From contig CACYKY010000004.1 of the NCBI GenBank assembly GCA_902775135.1, positions 62,001-126,000 on the forward strand: a stretch of DNA of 64,000 bases, written 5' to 3'. Made by a program: the position numbers and the translations under genes. Every line of letters starts with the position of its first letter. Within the stretch, counting starts at the first letter, position 1. The notes under the pieces are model-generated. The model was not told the origin of the DNA, ran no database searches, and worked only from the letters and a program-made list of their open reading frames with translations. Shown piece by piece: positions 1 to 9,186 of this stretch. The DNA is from an uncultured Bacteroidota bacterium (lineage in GTDB: Bacteria > Bacteroidota > Bacteroidia > Bacteroidales > P3).

Positions 1-1
1 T

Positions 2-445
2 GCGCGCCACCCCAAGACCTCCTCGCTCAACCTGGCGGCCGAGGGCGTGGGACGGCTGAAGGACGGCAAGAAAGGCGTCATCAGCAATGCCGCCCGCTTT
101 GTCTACGCCATCCCCGACACACTTTCCACTTTCCACTTTCCACTTTCCACTCCCCGCGACACGTGGTATCTCGGCGGCGTCACCGACGAGGAGGCGCGCG
201 AGGTGGAGGTGAAGCTGGACTTCCTCAAGCCCGGGGTGAAATACGAGGCCACCATCTATGCCGACGCAAAGGATGCCTCGGGTTGGGTGAGCGACGTGAA
301 GATGGGCTGGGACGCTGCCCAAAAGGAAGGCTACAACCCCAAGGCCTACACCATCACCAAGCAGAAGGTCTCCCGCAAAAGTATACTCAAACTCCGCATG
401 GCTCCTTGTGGCGGCTTCGCCGTTTCGATTAGAGAGATTAAATAA
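2..445 (+). CDS. GH97 glycoside hydrolase, C-terminal part (cut by window edge)
   Basis: An open frame runs from the first bases to a TAA at 443-445, so this is the 3' end of a gene starting outside the window. The text matches the C-terminal beta domain of family GH97: DTWYLGGVTDEEAREV followed by a MAPCGGFAV end, closely parallel to the end of the next gene (STWYVGGITNWTARDV ... IAPGGGFVM). GH97 enzymes are periplasmic alpha-glucosidases or alpha-galactosidases. An in-frame stretch of ACTTTCC heptamers (121-151) adds residues such as LSTFHFPLST between FVYAIPD and the conserved TWYLGG strand. The next gene begins 10 bp downstream, so the two form a tandem pair. Substrate cannot be judged from this fragment. 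Confidence 0.8.
   Translation, partial: ARHPKTSSLNLAAEGVGRLKDGKKGVISNAARFVYAIPDTLSTFHFPLSTPRDTWYLGGVTDEEAREVEVKLDFLKPGVKYEATIYADAKDASGWVSDVKMGWDAAQKEGYNPKAYTITKQKVSRKSILKLRMAPCGGFAVSIREIK
121..151. repeat. ACTTTCC heptamer array inside GH97 gene
   Basis: About 4.4 perfect copies of the 7-mer ACTTTCC lie inside the coding frame. The same heptamer, or its complement GGAAAGT, recurs at 2424-2491, 3822-3834, 40838-40919 and 41591-41713. Confidence 0.9.
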
Positions 446-455
446 TTCCCCGCAC

Positions 456-2534
456 ATGAAACCAATGAAGTCCATTCCGCTATTCCTCTTGCTTCTGCTA
501 TCGCTTCCGCTATCCGCCAAGCCGGAATTCTATAACCTCGCGTCGCCCAATGGGCGGCTGGTGGTCACGGTGCAGGTGGAGCAGGGTGGAATGTCGTATG
601 CGGTAGAGTACGACAACCGCTTCCTCTCGCCCACCACGGTCATCGGACTGAGATACGAGCAAGGAGGGAAAGTGTACGACAAGATGACGGTGCGGAAGGT
701 ATGGCGAAGAACCATCGACGAAACCATCGCATCGCCCTTCAGCCGGCAGGCCACGATGCGCAACCACTGCAAGGAGATGACCCTCTCGCTCCGCGAAGGA
801 CTCTCCGTCGTCTTCCGGGCATACGACGACGGAGTGGCCTACCGATACGTGTGGGAAGGAAAGCCAGGCAAGGTCTTCAGTGAGGTGGCACAATGCTATT
901 ACAATGCCGATACGGCCACGGTGCCCTATGTCTCGCAGTTCGACTCCACGGCCTTCGGCAACGAGCCCTTCGAACTCAGCAACGTCTGGACACCACAGTC
1001 GGAGAAGTGGAAGTGGTTCTATCCGCAGTACAGCTCCTCGTTCGAGAACCAGTACCTGACCCTGCCGCTACGCAAAATGGACTCGCGGCGCCTCTGCTTC
1101 CTGCCGCTGCTGCTGCATGGCGAAGGAGGCATGAAGATGTGCATCAGCGAGACGGCGCTGCTGGACTACCCCGGCATGTACATGCGCCACTTCGTCGACG
1201 ACATACTGGAATGCCAGCACGCCCCGCTGCCGCGAAAAGTGGAGCAGGGAGGCCACAACAACCTGCAGCTGCTGGTGCGGGAGAGGGAGGACTACATCGC
1301 CGAGATGGACCGCAGCAAAGTCTTCCCTTGGCGCATGATGATGGTGGGCAGCGACACGGAGATAGCGATGAACAACATGAGCTATCTCCTCGCGGAACCG
1401 TCGCGGGTGGAGGACATCTCCTGGATAGCGCCCGGGAAGGTGGCGTGGGATTGGTGGAACTGCTTCAACATCAGTGATGTGGACTTTGAGGCCGGCATCA
1501 ACAACGACACCTATAAGCACTATATCGACTTTGCCTCGAAGTACGGCATCGAATACGTGATACTGGACGAAGGGTGGGCGGTGAACGGAGAGGCGGACCT
1601 GTTCAGCGTGGTGCCGGAGATAGACCTGCCGATGCTTGTGCAATACGCCCAAAAGCGGGGAGTAGGCATCATCCTCTGGGCCGGCTATTACGCCTTCGAG
1701 CGGGATATGGAGCGCGTGTGCAAACACTATAGCGAGATGGGCGTGCGGGGCTTCAAGATAGACTTTATGGACCGCGACGACCAGCTGGCCGTTGACTTCT
1801 ACCGCCGCGCCGCCGAGACTTGTGCCCGGCACCGGCTGCTGGTGGACTTCCACGGCGCCTTCAAGCCGGCAGGCTTCACGCGGACATATCCCAACGTGCT
1901 GAACTTCGAGGGGGTCTTCGGGTTGGAGCAGATGAAGTGGGCCCCGACGACGACGGACCAGATGCAGTATGACGTGGAAATACCCTTCATCCGGCAGGCG
2001 GCGGGGCCGATGGACTACACGCAGGGAGCCATGCTCAACGGAGGGCGGTGGAACTACCACCCCTGCTGGATGGAGCCCATGAGTCAGGGGACGCGGTGCC
2101 ACCAGCTGGCGCTGTACATCGTGCTGGAGTCGCCGCTGAACATGCTGTGCGACTCGCCGACGCATTACGAGAGGGAGCCGGAGTACACGCGTTTCGTGGC
2201 CGAGATACCCACGGTGTGGGATGAGACACGGGTGCTGCAGGGGAAGGTGGGCGAGTACATCGTCACCGCGCGGCGGAAGGGCAGCACCTGGTATGTCGGC
2301 GGCATCACCAACTGGACGGCTCGCGACGTGGAGCTTGACCTCAGCCCCCTGGGCATCGACGCCCACACAATGGTCACCCTCTACACCGACGGCATCAACG
2401 CCCACCGCAAGGGCAGCGATTATAAAGTGGAAAGCGGAAAGTGGAAAGTGGAAAGCGGAAAGTGGAAAGTGGAAAACGGGAAGTGGAAAGTCCACATAGC
2501 CCCCGGCGGCGGATTTGTTATGAAACTCAACTAA
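456..2534 (+). CDS. GH97 family glycoside hydrolase (alpha-galactosidase/alpha-glucosidase type)
   Basis: 692-residue exported enzyme; MKPMKSIPLFLLLLLSLPLSA is a clear signal peptide, so I start at ATG 456 rather than the longer frame at 408, which overlaps the previous gene. The N-terminal beta domain is followed by the GH97 barrel: AWDWWNCFNISDVDF near residue 330, ILDEGW, GFKIDFMDRDDQ near 432 and NFEGVFGLE near 483. In this family an Asp at the KIDFMD position is typical of the retaining (alpha-galactosidase-like) group, while inverting SusB-type enzymes lack it; that assignment is an inference. Near the C-terminus (residues about 657-679) a heptamer array encodes KVESGKWKVESGKWKV just before the terminal IAPGGGFVMKLN strand. 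Neighbours suggest plant or host glycan breakdown with the downstream rhamnosidases. Confidence 0.9.
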   Translation: MKPMKSIPLFLLLLLSLPLSAKPEFYNLASPNGRLVVTVQVEQGGMSYAVEYDNRFLSPTTVIGLRYEQGGKVYDKMTVRKVWRRTIDETIASPFSRQATMRNHCKEMTLSLREGLSVVFRAYDDGVAYRYVWEGKPGKVFSEVAQCYYNADTATVPYVSQFDSTAFGNEPFELSNVWTPQSEKWKWFYPQYSSSFENQYLTLPLRKMDSRRLCFLPLLLHGEGGMKMCISETALLDYPGMYMRHFVDDILECQHAPLPRKVEQGGHNNLQLLVREREDYIAEMDRSKVFPWRMMMVGSDTEIAMNNMSYLLAEPSRVEDISWIAPGKVAWDWWNCFNISDVDFEAGINNDTYKHYIDFASKYGIEYVILDEGWAVNGEADLFSVVPEIDLPMLVQYAQKRGVGIILWAGYYAFERDMERVCKHYSEMGVRGFKIDFMDRDDQLAVDFYRRAAETCARHRLLVDFHGAFKPAGFTRTYPNVLNFEGVFGLEQMKWAPTTTDQMQYDVEIPFIRQAAGPMDYTQGAMLNGGRWNYHPCWMEPMSQGTRCHQLALYIVLESPLNMLCDSPTHYEREPEYTRFVAEIPTVWDETRVLQGKVGEYIVTARRKGSTWYVGGITNWTARDVELDLSPLGIDAHTMVTLYTDGINAHRKGSDYKVESGKWKVESGKWKVENGKWKVHIAPGGGFVMKLN
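2424..2491. repeat. GGAAAGT/GGAAAGC heptamer array in GH97 C-terminus
   Basis: About nine 7-mer units (GGAAAGT with GGAAAGC variants) lie in frame just before the last conserved strand of the GH97 gene. The final GTGGAAAGTCC merges into the segment that is duplicated at 3825-3889. Confidence 0.9.
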
Positions 2535-2546
2535 AACAAGGGAAAA
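2482..2546 (+). repeat. GH97 3'-end segment, copy 1
   Basis: This 65-bp stretch covers the last heptamer units, the codons for VHIAPGGGFVMKLN, the stop codon and the AAACAAGGGAAAA leader. It recurs at 3825-3889 with two mismatches by eye, so the two copies are direct repeats bracketing the sstT gene. Confidence 0.85.
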
Positions 2547-2559
2547 AACACCTAACACC

Positions 2560-3795
2560 ATGAACATCTTCAAACAAATACTTTCCAAGTACACCTCCGT
2601 CAGCCTCATGCTGCGCATCTTCATCGGACTGGCCATTGGTGCCACGCTGGGGCTGGTGGTGCCGCAGTGGACAGGCATTGCCATCCTGGGCCGCATGTTC
2701 GTCTCCGCCCTCAAGGGCATCGCCCCCGTGCTGGTGGCCGTGCTCGTGATGAGCAGCATTGCCAAAGCCGGCAGCGGTCTGGGTCCACGATTCCGCACCG
2801 TCATCTCGCGCTACCTGCTCTCCACCTTCATCGCCGCCGTGTGCGCTGTGGTGGGCAGCATGCTCTTCCCCGTGACGCTGGAACTGGGCGAGGTGGCCGA
2901 TGTCGAGGCCTCTGCCGGCTCGCTGGCCGAAGTGTTCACCAACCTACTCACCTCCATGGTGGCCAACCCCGTGGCCGCCATCGCCAACGCCAACTACATC
3001 GCCATCCTCTTCTGGAGCATTATCCTCGGCATAGCGCTGAAAACCATGGCTTCCAAGGCCACCGTCAACGTGGTGCACGACCTCAGCACCGTGGTGACGC
3101 GCGTGGTGAAGTGGGTGATACAGTTCGCCCCCTTCGGCATCCTCGGCCTGGTGTTCAGCACGGTGAGCGAGAACGGTCTCACGGTCTTCACCACGTATGG
3201 CCACCTGCTGCTGCTCCTGGTGGGCTGCATGCTGGCCAACACCCTCATCTTCAACCCTCTCATCTCGTTCCTCATGCTCAGGCAGAACCCCTATCCGCTG
3301 CTCTTCACCTGCCTCAAGGAGAGCGGCCTGCAGGCCTTCTTCACCCGCTCGTCGGCTGCCAACATCCCCATCAATATGGCGCTGTGCAAGAAACTGGGCC
3401 TGGACGAGGAATTCTACTCCGTCAGCATACCGCTGGGGGCCACCATCAACATGGACGGTGCGGCGGTGACCATCACCGTCTTCTCCCTGGCCGTGGCCAA
3501 CACCGTGGGTATCGACGTCAGCTTTGCTTCGGCCCTCTTCCTGAGCATCATAGCCACCCTCGGTGCCTGTGGTGCCTCGGGAGTGGCCGGCGGCTCGCTG
3601 TTGCTCATCCCCATGGCCTGCTCCTTCTTCGGCATCGGCAACGACGTGGCCATGCAGGCCGTAGCCATAGGCTTCATCGTCGGCGTGGTGCAGGACTCCG
3701 TGGAGACGGCCCTCAACTCCTCCGGCGACGCCTTCTTCACCGCCACCGCCGAATACTACGACCGCAAGAAACGCCGCTCATCCGCGGAAAATTGA
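2560..3795 (+). CDS. sstT: SstT-like sodium:serine/threonine symporter
   Basis: 411-residue inner-membrane protein of the dicarboxylate/amino acid:cation symporter family; the length fits SstT. Diagnostic stretches include FFTRSSAANIPINMALC near residue 260, SIPLGATINMDGAAVTITV near 290, CGASGVAGGSLLLIPMAC, and VQDSVETALNSSGDAFFTA near the end. The family imports serine and threonine with sodium. ATG 2560 follows the GH97 stop by 25 bp through an A-rich leader, so co-transcription is plausible. The gene is oddly placed between glycoside hydrolases and is flanked by two copies of the GH97 3' end, suggesting it was inserted or replaced another gene. A near-identical fragment of an SstT-like C-terminus occurs at 10511-10561. 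Confidence 0.88.
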   Translation: MNIFKQILSKYTSVSLMLRIFIGLAIGATLGLVVPQWTGIAILGRMFVSALKGIAPVLVAVLVMSSIAKAGSGLGPRFRTVISRYLLSTFIAAVCAVVGSMLFPVTLELGEVADVEASAGSLAEVFTNLLTSMVANPVAAIANANYIAILFWSIILGIALKTMASKATVNVVHDLSTVVTRVVKWVIQFAPFGILGLVFSTVSENGLTVFTTYGHLLLLLVGCMLANTLIFNPLISFLMLRQNPYPLLFTCLKESGLQAFFTRSSAANIPINMALCKKLGLDEEFYSVSIPLGATINMDGAAVTITVFSLAVANTVGIDVSFASALFLSIIATLGACGASGVAGGSLLLIPMACSFFGIGNDVAMQAVAIGFIVGVVQDSVETALNSSGDAFFTATAEYYDRKKRRSSAEN

Positions 3796-3834
3796 AAATT
3801 GAAAATTGAAAATTGAAAATTGAAAGTGGAAAGT
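3787..3834. repeat. GAAAATT to GAAAGTG heptamer array after sstT
   Basis: Five perfect GAAAATT units are followed in the same register by GAAAGTG and GAAAGT, so two heptamer families are joined in phase. The array overlaps the last codons of sstT and runs into the duplicated GH97 tail. Confidence 0.9.
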
Positions 3835-3889
3835 CCACATGGCCCCCGGCGGCGGTTTTGTTATGAAACTCAACTAAAACAAGGGAAAA
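3825..3889 (+). pseudogene. GH97 3'-end remnant (copy 2)
   Basis: This encodes only VHMAPGGGFVMKLN and a stop, without the rest of a GH97 gene, and is followed by the same AAACAAGGGAAAA leader as copy 1 at 2482-2546. It differs from copy 1 at two positions by eye. The simplest reading is the tail of a lost third GH97 gene, or a duplication made when sstT entered. Confidence 0.75.
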
Positions 3890-3922
3890 TTTCCATAGAA
3901 GAAAACTGAACGGGAGAACAAA

Positions 3923-6820
3923 ATGAATATCAGACACATCGCATCGCTCTTGCTCGGAGTCCTGGTGCTCTCCTCTTGTGCGACCAAGGTAGCCATCGTG
4001 AACGGCACCGTCGAGATGCAGGATGGAAGCGTGCCGTTGGCCACTGCCGAGCCGCGTTTCAGCTGGCAATACAATGCCGAGGTGGGAGGCGTCACAGAAG
4101 GTAACGTGAAGCAGGAGGATTACCGCATCATCGTGGCCAGCAGCGAGGAGAACGCAAAGAAGGGCATCGGCGACCTGTGGGATACCACTGTAGCCTCCAG
4201 CCAGATGCTCTATATTCCTTACAATGGAACACCATTGAAAAGCCGCGACCGCTGCTGGTGGAAGGTTTTTACCACCGTCTCCTATGGCAATCACAATAGG
4301 AAGAAGTCCCTCGAGAGCGATGTGCAGCACTTCGAAATCAGCCTCCTGTCGCCCAACGACTGGAAGGCACAATGGATTGGGCGCGACTACGAGGACGACC
4401 ATCTCGATGGCCACACCGCCATCGCCGCACGCTATCTGCGCAAGGAGTTCTCCCTGAGGGACAACATCGACCATGCACGGCTTTACATCAGCGGGTTGGG
4501 CGTCTACTCTGCCTATATCAACGGTGCCGAAGTGGGGATGAACGAAATCTTGAAACCTACCCTTAGCGACTACTCCCGCCGCATCTATTTCAACGCCTAC
4601 GACGTGACCGACCTCATGCGGGCTGGCGACAAGAACGCCATAGGCGTCGTCCTCGAAGGGGGACGCTTCACCGCCCCTCGCCACGACACCAACTATCTGG
4701 AATGGTGCGGTATCCTTCACGCCGCACACTACGGCTTGCCACAGCTGCTCATGCAATTGGAGGTGACCTATCATGACGGCACGTCAGACACCATCGTCAG
4801 TGGCGACGCTGACCGCGACCGAAATGGAACACACGACACCCCCTGGAAGATCACCAACCGCGGCCCCATACGCAAGAGCAACGAATTCGACGGCGAGACC
4901 TACGACGCCCGCCTCAAACTTGGCGACTGGACTCAGCCACACTATGACGACCGTCAATGGGATGAGGCCGTCGTTGGCTACGACCGCGAGAATATGTACC
5001 GTGAGGACATCTATAATCCCCGCCACCGTGTCGCCCGCGAATATCCGGTGAAGACAGGCAGCCCCCTGCCCGACGACTACCATCGTCCCGACCCCATGCA
5101 ACTTCTCTCGCCGCAGCCTAATCCCAACATCACAGTACAGCATATCATAAAGCCTGTGTCCGTCTTCCCCAAGGGGGATAAATGGATTGTAGACATGGGG
5201 CAGAACATGGTGGGAGTGATAGCCGTTGAACTTAACAATATGCATTATGGCGACACCATCACCTTTCGCTATGGCGAGCTACTCAATGCCGACAGCACAC
5301 TCTACACCGCCAACCTCCGCAGCGCTGAATGCACCGACCGCTATATCGCCGCCGATAGCTGGGACTACTGGTACCCAGAGTTTACCTACCACGGCTTCCG
5401 CTATGTCGAGGTTTCCGGCATCCGCTTCAATCCGATTCCCGATTCCTTCACCGGACTTGTCTTCTACGACGAGATGCCGATGACCGGCAGTTTCGAGACC
5501 TCCGACAGCGTCATCAACGCCGTCTACCGCAACGCCACATGGGGCATCCGCGGCAACTACCGCTCCATGCCCACCGACTGTCCCCAGCGCGACGAGCGCA
5601 TGGGCTGGACCGGCGACCGCACCACCGGCTGCTACGGCGAGAGCTTCATCTTCGACAACCACCGCCTCTACGCCAAGTGGCTGCAGGACCTCGAAGACAG
5701 CCAGTGGGAGAACGGCTCGCTCCCCGACGTCGCCCCCGCCTACTGGCGCAACTACACCGACAACATGACCTGGCCCGGGGCCTTCATCACGGTGGCCGAC
5801 ATGCTATGGAGGCGCTTCGGCGACTTCCGCCCCATCGAGAAGCACTACGACGCCATGAAGCGCTGGATGCTCCACATGGAAAAATACTACCTCAAGGACG
5901 GCATCCTCGTCCGCGACACCTATGGCGACTGGTGCGTGCCGCCCGAGAGCCCTGAACTTATTCATACCAAGGACACCAACCGCATGACCTGGCCCGCCAA
6001 CCTCTCCACTCCCTACTACTACCATTTCTGCCACCTCATGATCGACTTTGCCTATGCGCTGGGACGCTACGACGACATCGACTATTTCGGCCGTCTGAAC
6101 GATATTATTGTCGAGGCTTACAACGCCCGATACCTCGACACCGCCCGTGGCTGCTACAGCAATAACACCGCCACCGCCAACCTCCTGCCGCTGGCCTTCG
6201 GTATGGTGCCCTCGGAGAGACTCGAACTCAAGGTGTTCGATAACATTGTCGACAAAATAGAGAACGACTTCGGCGGCCATGTCGCCACCGGCGTCATCGG
6301 CATCCAGCACCTCATGCGCACCCTCACCGATCATTGCCGCGGTGACCTCGCTCTGAAGCTGGCCACCGACACCACCTACCCCTCCTGGGGCTATATGGTG
6401 AAGCAGGGCGCCACCACCATCTGGGAGCTCTGGAACGGAGATGCGGGCGACGAACGCGACCTTACGGGAGCGAATGGCCAAAAATTGGCCGCGATGAACT
6501 CCGGCAACCATGTGATGCTCCTCGGCGACCTCATCTCCTGGTACTACTCCTACCTCGGCGGCCTCCTAAGCACCTCGGGCGACAATTCCTTCTTGCTGCA
6601 ACCTCATCCCATCGAGGGGCTCGACTACGTCAACTGCTCCTATAATTCTGTGTACGGGCGGATAGAAAGCAACTGGCGCCGCAATGGGAACCGCTTCGAG
6701 TGGGACATCCTCATCCCGCCCAACACCTCGGCCACCGTGATGCTGCCCACCGACCATTGCGGATGGGAGACACATACCCTCGGCAGCGGCCGCCACCACC
6801 TCAAATCAATACTGAAATGA
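3923..6820 (+). CDS. GH78 alpha-L-rhamnosidase, lipoprotein
   Basis: 965-residue enzyme that removes terminal alpha-L-rhamnose. It starts MNIRHIASLLLGVLVLSSCA, a lipoprotein signal with Cys at 19, so it is probably membrane-anchored. Domains follow the GH78 plan: an N-terminal carbohydrate-binding sandwich with DHARLYISGLGVYSAYING, a second beta domain with DMGQNMVG, then the (alpha/alpha)6 catalytic barrel. DCPQRDERMGWTGD near residue 552 carries the expected catalytic acid Glu, and TTIWELWNGD near 832 carries the base-side Glu. Its TGA overlaps the ATG of the next GH78 gene (ATGA), so the two are translationally coupled. ATG 3923 follows an A-rich leader. Confidence 0.93.
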   Translation: MNIRHIASLLLGVLVLSSCATKVAIVNGTVEMQDGSVPLATAEPRFSWQYNAEVGGVTEGNVKQEDYRIIVASSEENAKKGIGDLWDTTVASSQMLYIPYNGTPLKSRDRCWWKVFTTVSYGNHNRKKSLESDVQHFEISLLSPNDWKAQWIGRDYEDDHLDGHTAIAARYLRKEFSLRDNIDHARLYISGLGVYSAYINGAEVGMNEILKPTLSDYSRRIYFNAYDVTDLMRAGDKNAIGVVLEGGRFTAPRHDTNYLEWCGILHAAHYGLPQLLMQLEVTYHDGTSDTIVSGDADRDRNGTHDTPWKITNRGPIRKSNEFDGETYDARLKLGDWTQPHYDDRQWDEAVVGYDRENMYREDIYNPRHRVAREYPVKTGSPLPDDYHRPDPMQLLSPQPNPNITVQHIIKPVSVFPKGDKWIVDMGQNMVGVIAVELNNMHYGDTITFRYGELLNADSTLYTANLRSAECTDRYIAADSWDYWYPEFTYHGFRYVEVSGIRFNPIPDSFTGLVFYDEMPMTGSFETSDSVINAVYRNATWGIRGNYRSMPTDCPQRDERMGWTGDRTTGCYGESFIFDNHRLYAKWLQDLEDSQWENGSLPDVAPAYWRNYTDNMTWPGAFITVADMLWRRFGDFRPIEKHYDAMKRWMLHMEKYYLKDGILVRDTYGDWCVPPESPELIHTKDTNRMTWPANLSTPYYYHFCHLMIDFAYALGRYDDIDYFGRLNDIIVEAYNARYLDTARGCYSNNTATANLLPLAFGMVPSERLELKVFDNIVDKIENDFGGHVATGVIGIQHLMRTLTDHCRGDLALKLATDTTYPSWGYMVKQGATTIWELWNGDAGDERDLTGANGQKLAAMNSGNHVMLLGDLISWYYSYLGGLLSTSGDNSFLLQPHPIEGLDYVNCSYNSVYGRIESNWRRNGNRFEWDILIPPNTSATVMLPTDHCGWETHTLGSGRHHLKSILK

Positions 6821-9144
6821 GATCAAGTTTTTTTTTAGGTCTTTTGCTATGGGTGGCGGTGGCTGCCAACGGTCAGCAGTTCATCGGCTGCCGCACCGAC
6901 AGCGGATGGGCCGAGACGCCCATGCTGCGAACCACGTTCCACATCGACTACGGCGAGTTGCGTCACTCCGACTTCCAAACCATCCACTACAATCTGTCCG
7001 TCGTCTCGCTGGGCTACCACGAGGTGTACGTCAATAACAATCGTGTGGGCGATGATGTGCTGCAGCCCGCCGTCTCACAGCTCGACAAGCGGGCAATGGA
7101 AGTCTCCTACGACATCTCCGACCTCGTCCACGAGGGCGACAACGTGCTTTTGCTCTGGCTCGGACAAGGGTGGGGACGCATCTACGGCACTCCCGCTGTG
7201 GCGAGGGCCGAGGTGTCCAAAACGGTGTCCGACGGCGAGTGCGGTCTCATCTACTCCGTCGCCCTCTCCGACAGCTCTTGGCAATCCTCGCCCTCGCCCT
7301 ACAGCTACACCGGTTCCTGGCAGCCCATGCAGTTCGGCGGCGAACGCTACGATGCCCGGATACGGGAGCAGTGGCGTCCAGCCTCGGTTTTCAGCGCTAA
7401 GGATATCGCCGTCTCTCGCCAGGAGTTCGAGGGCAACCGCATCGTCGACATTCTGCTGCCGCAAAGGGTCGACACCCTGCCTGACGGCACATTCCTCCTC
7501 GACTTCGGCCGCGTGCTGACGGGATGGTTCCAACTCCAATGTCTGCCTATTCCCGAAGGCAACGAGATTTCTATGGAATACCTCGACCATCTCGAGGCCA
7601 AGCCTCCTTTCACCGAGACCGACATCTATGTCAGCGACGGCACCGGCGACGACGACATCCACTTCACCAACCGCTTCCACATGCACTCTTTCCGCTATGT
7701 CAAGGTCAAAGGTCTCGCACATTATCTCTCTTCCGACCTGGACTCTCCCATCCTAACGGCAAGCGCCCTGCAAATCTCCTCTGTCAACCCCTACGGCGGC
7801 GCCACCTTCGAATGCTCCGACCAGCGTCTCAACGCCATCCACGATATGGTGAAGTACTCCCTCAGCTGCCTCACCTTCAGCGGCTATATGGTCGACTGCC
7901 CCCACATCGAGCGCATGGGCTACGGCGGCGATGGCAATTCTTCCACCAACACCCTGCAGACCCTCTGGGACGTGCGTTCCACCTACGCCAACTGGATGCA
8001 GGCCTGGCACGATGCCATGCAGCCCGACGGCGACTTGCCCTACGCGGCTCCCGCCTTCCGCACCGGCGGCGGCCCCTACTGGCAGAGTTTCATCGTCCAA
8101 GCTCCGTGGCACACCTATCTCAACTACGGCGACGGCAGCCTCATCTACCGACACTACAACGACATGAAGCGCTGGCTGAAATACATCGAGCGGCACAGCA
8201 AGGACTATATCCTCCAGCCCTGGCCCGACAACGAGCACCACTCTTGGTGCCTCGGCGACTGGGCCGTGCCCGAGGGGGTCGACAAGGGCGGCGAGAGCGT
8301 GCCGCACGTGAGCAGCTGCGTCGTCAGCCATTGCCTCGCCCTTATGGAGCAAATGGCAGATCTGTTGCCGAACACCCGCGCCGACACGCTGCTCTTCGCC
8401 CAATGGCGACGAAACCTCAACGCCGCCATCCACCGCCACTTCTACCACCCCGAAACCCACACCTACGCCAACGGCACTCCCCTCGACCAATGCTACGCCC
8501 TCCTCCTCGGCATCCCGCCCGACAGCACCACCGCCGCCGCCGTCAAGGAGCAACTGCTCAAGGACTGCCACGGTAAGTACCGCGACCATATCGCCGCCGG
8601 CCTCTTGGGCGTGCCCGTCTTCACCCAGTGGTGCATTCAAGAACGGCAGACCGACCTCATGGCCACCATCCTCCGCCAACCCGACTACCCCGGCTACCTC
8701 AATATGATGGATAAAGAGTGCGTTAATGCGTTAATGCGTCAATGCGTTAGTTCTGACGTGGAAGCCACCACCACATTAACACAATCCCACAATAACGCAT
8801 TTACTACCTGGGAGTCGTGGGACTGCGGCCGCCCCGGCAAGGAGGACCGCAGCCGCGTGCACAACTGCTACAACGGCATCGGCATCTGGTTCTACCAGGC
8901 TCTCGCCGGAATCCGCCCCGACCCCTCTCGCCCTGGCTACAAGCACTTCTTCGTCGACCCCCAACCCTGCAAGGGGGTCGATTGGGTGAAATGCACCAAG
9001 CCCACTCCCTTCGGCACCATCTGCGTCGAAATCTCCAACAGCGAGATAAAGCTCACCGTCCCCGACGGCACCACCGCCACCCTCTTCCCCGGCTCCTCGC
9101 GCGAGCAGACATTGACGGCCGGTCACTATTCTCTAACGTTCTAG
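6817..9144 (+). CDS. GH78 alpha-L-rhamnosidase, secreted
   Basis: 775-residue second rhamnosidase. ATG 6817 overlaps the upstream stop (ATGA) and opens a signal peptide MRSSFFLGLLLWVAVAANG; the longer frame from 6700 is only overlap with the previous gene. The catalytic barrel has VDCPHIERMGYGGDGN near residue 360 and TTWESWDCGRPGKEDRSRVHN near 663, matching the two GH78 active-site regions, though it is divergent from its neighbour. Between MMDKE and TTWESWD about 29 extra residues (634-662) are encoded by TTAATGCG-type repeats, next to the second catalytic region. The signal peptide holds a run of nine T bases, a possible slippage site. Confidence 0.88.
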   Translation: MRSSFFLGLLLWVAVAANGQQFIGCRTDSGWAETPMLRTTFHIDYGELRHSDFQTIHYNLSVVSLGYHEVYVNNNRVGDDVLQPAVSQLDKRAMEVSYDISDLVHEGDNVLLLWLGQGWGRIYGTPAVARAEVSKTVSDGECGLIYSVALSDSSWQSSPSPYSYTGSWQPMQFGGERYDARIREQWRPASVFSAKDIAVSRQEFEGNRIVDILLPQRVDTLPDGTFLLDFGRVLTGWFQLQCLPIPEGNEISMEYLDHLEAKPPFTETDIYVSDGTGDDDIHFTNRFHMHSFRYVKVKGLAHYLSSDLDSPILTASALQISSVNPYGGATFECSDQRLNAIHDMVKYSLSCLTFSGYMVDCPHIERMGYGGDGNSSTNTLQTLWDVRSTYANWMQAWHDAMQPDGDLPYAAPAFRTGGGPYWQSFIVQAPWHTYLNYGDGSLIYRHYNDMKRWLKYIERHSKDYILQPWPDNEHHSWCLGDWAVPEGVDKGGESVPHVSSCVVSHCLALMEQMADLLPNTRADTLLFAQWRRNLNAAIHRHFYHPETHTYANGTPLDQCYALLLGIPPDSTTAAAVKEQLLKDCHGKYRDHIAAGLLGVPVFTQWCIQERQTDLMATILRQPDYPGYLNMMDKECVNALMRQCVSSDVEATTTLTQSHNNAFTTWESWDCGRPGKEDRSRVHNCYNGIGIWFYQALAGIRPDPSRPGYKHFFVDPQPCKGVDWVKCTKPTPFGTICVEISNSEIKLTVPDGTTATLFPGSSREQTLTAGHYSLTF
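8718..8803. repeat. Octamer repeat insert inside GH78 gene
   Basis: Units of GTTAATGC and close variants occupy 8718-8750. A partly complementary stretch (ACATTAACACAATCCC through AACGCATTTA) occupies 8773-8803. The reading frame stays open across both. Confidence 0.75.
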
Positions 9145-9186
9145 TTGCCCCCCCCTGGCTTTTATACCGAGGGTGTGTGCTTTCTT

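Noticed and set aside
1068..2804. Long minus-strand frame over the GH97 gene
   Set aside because: GC-rich antisense shadow with no family text; the plus strand holds the GH97 catalytic motifs.
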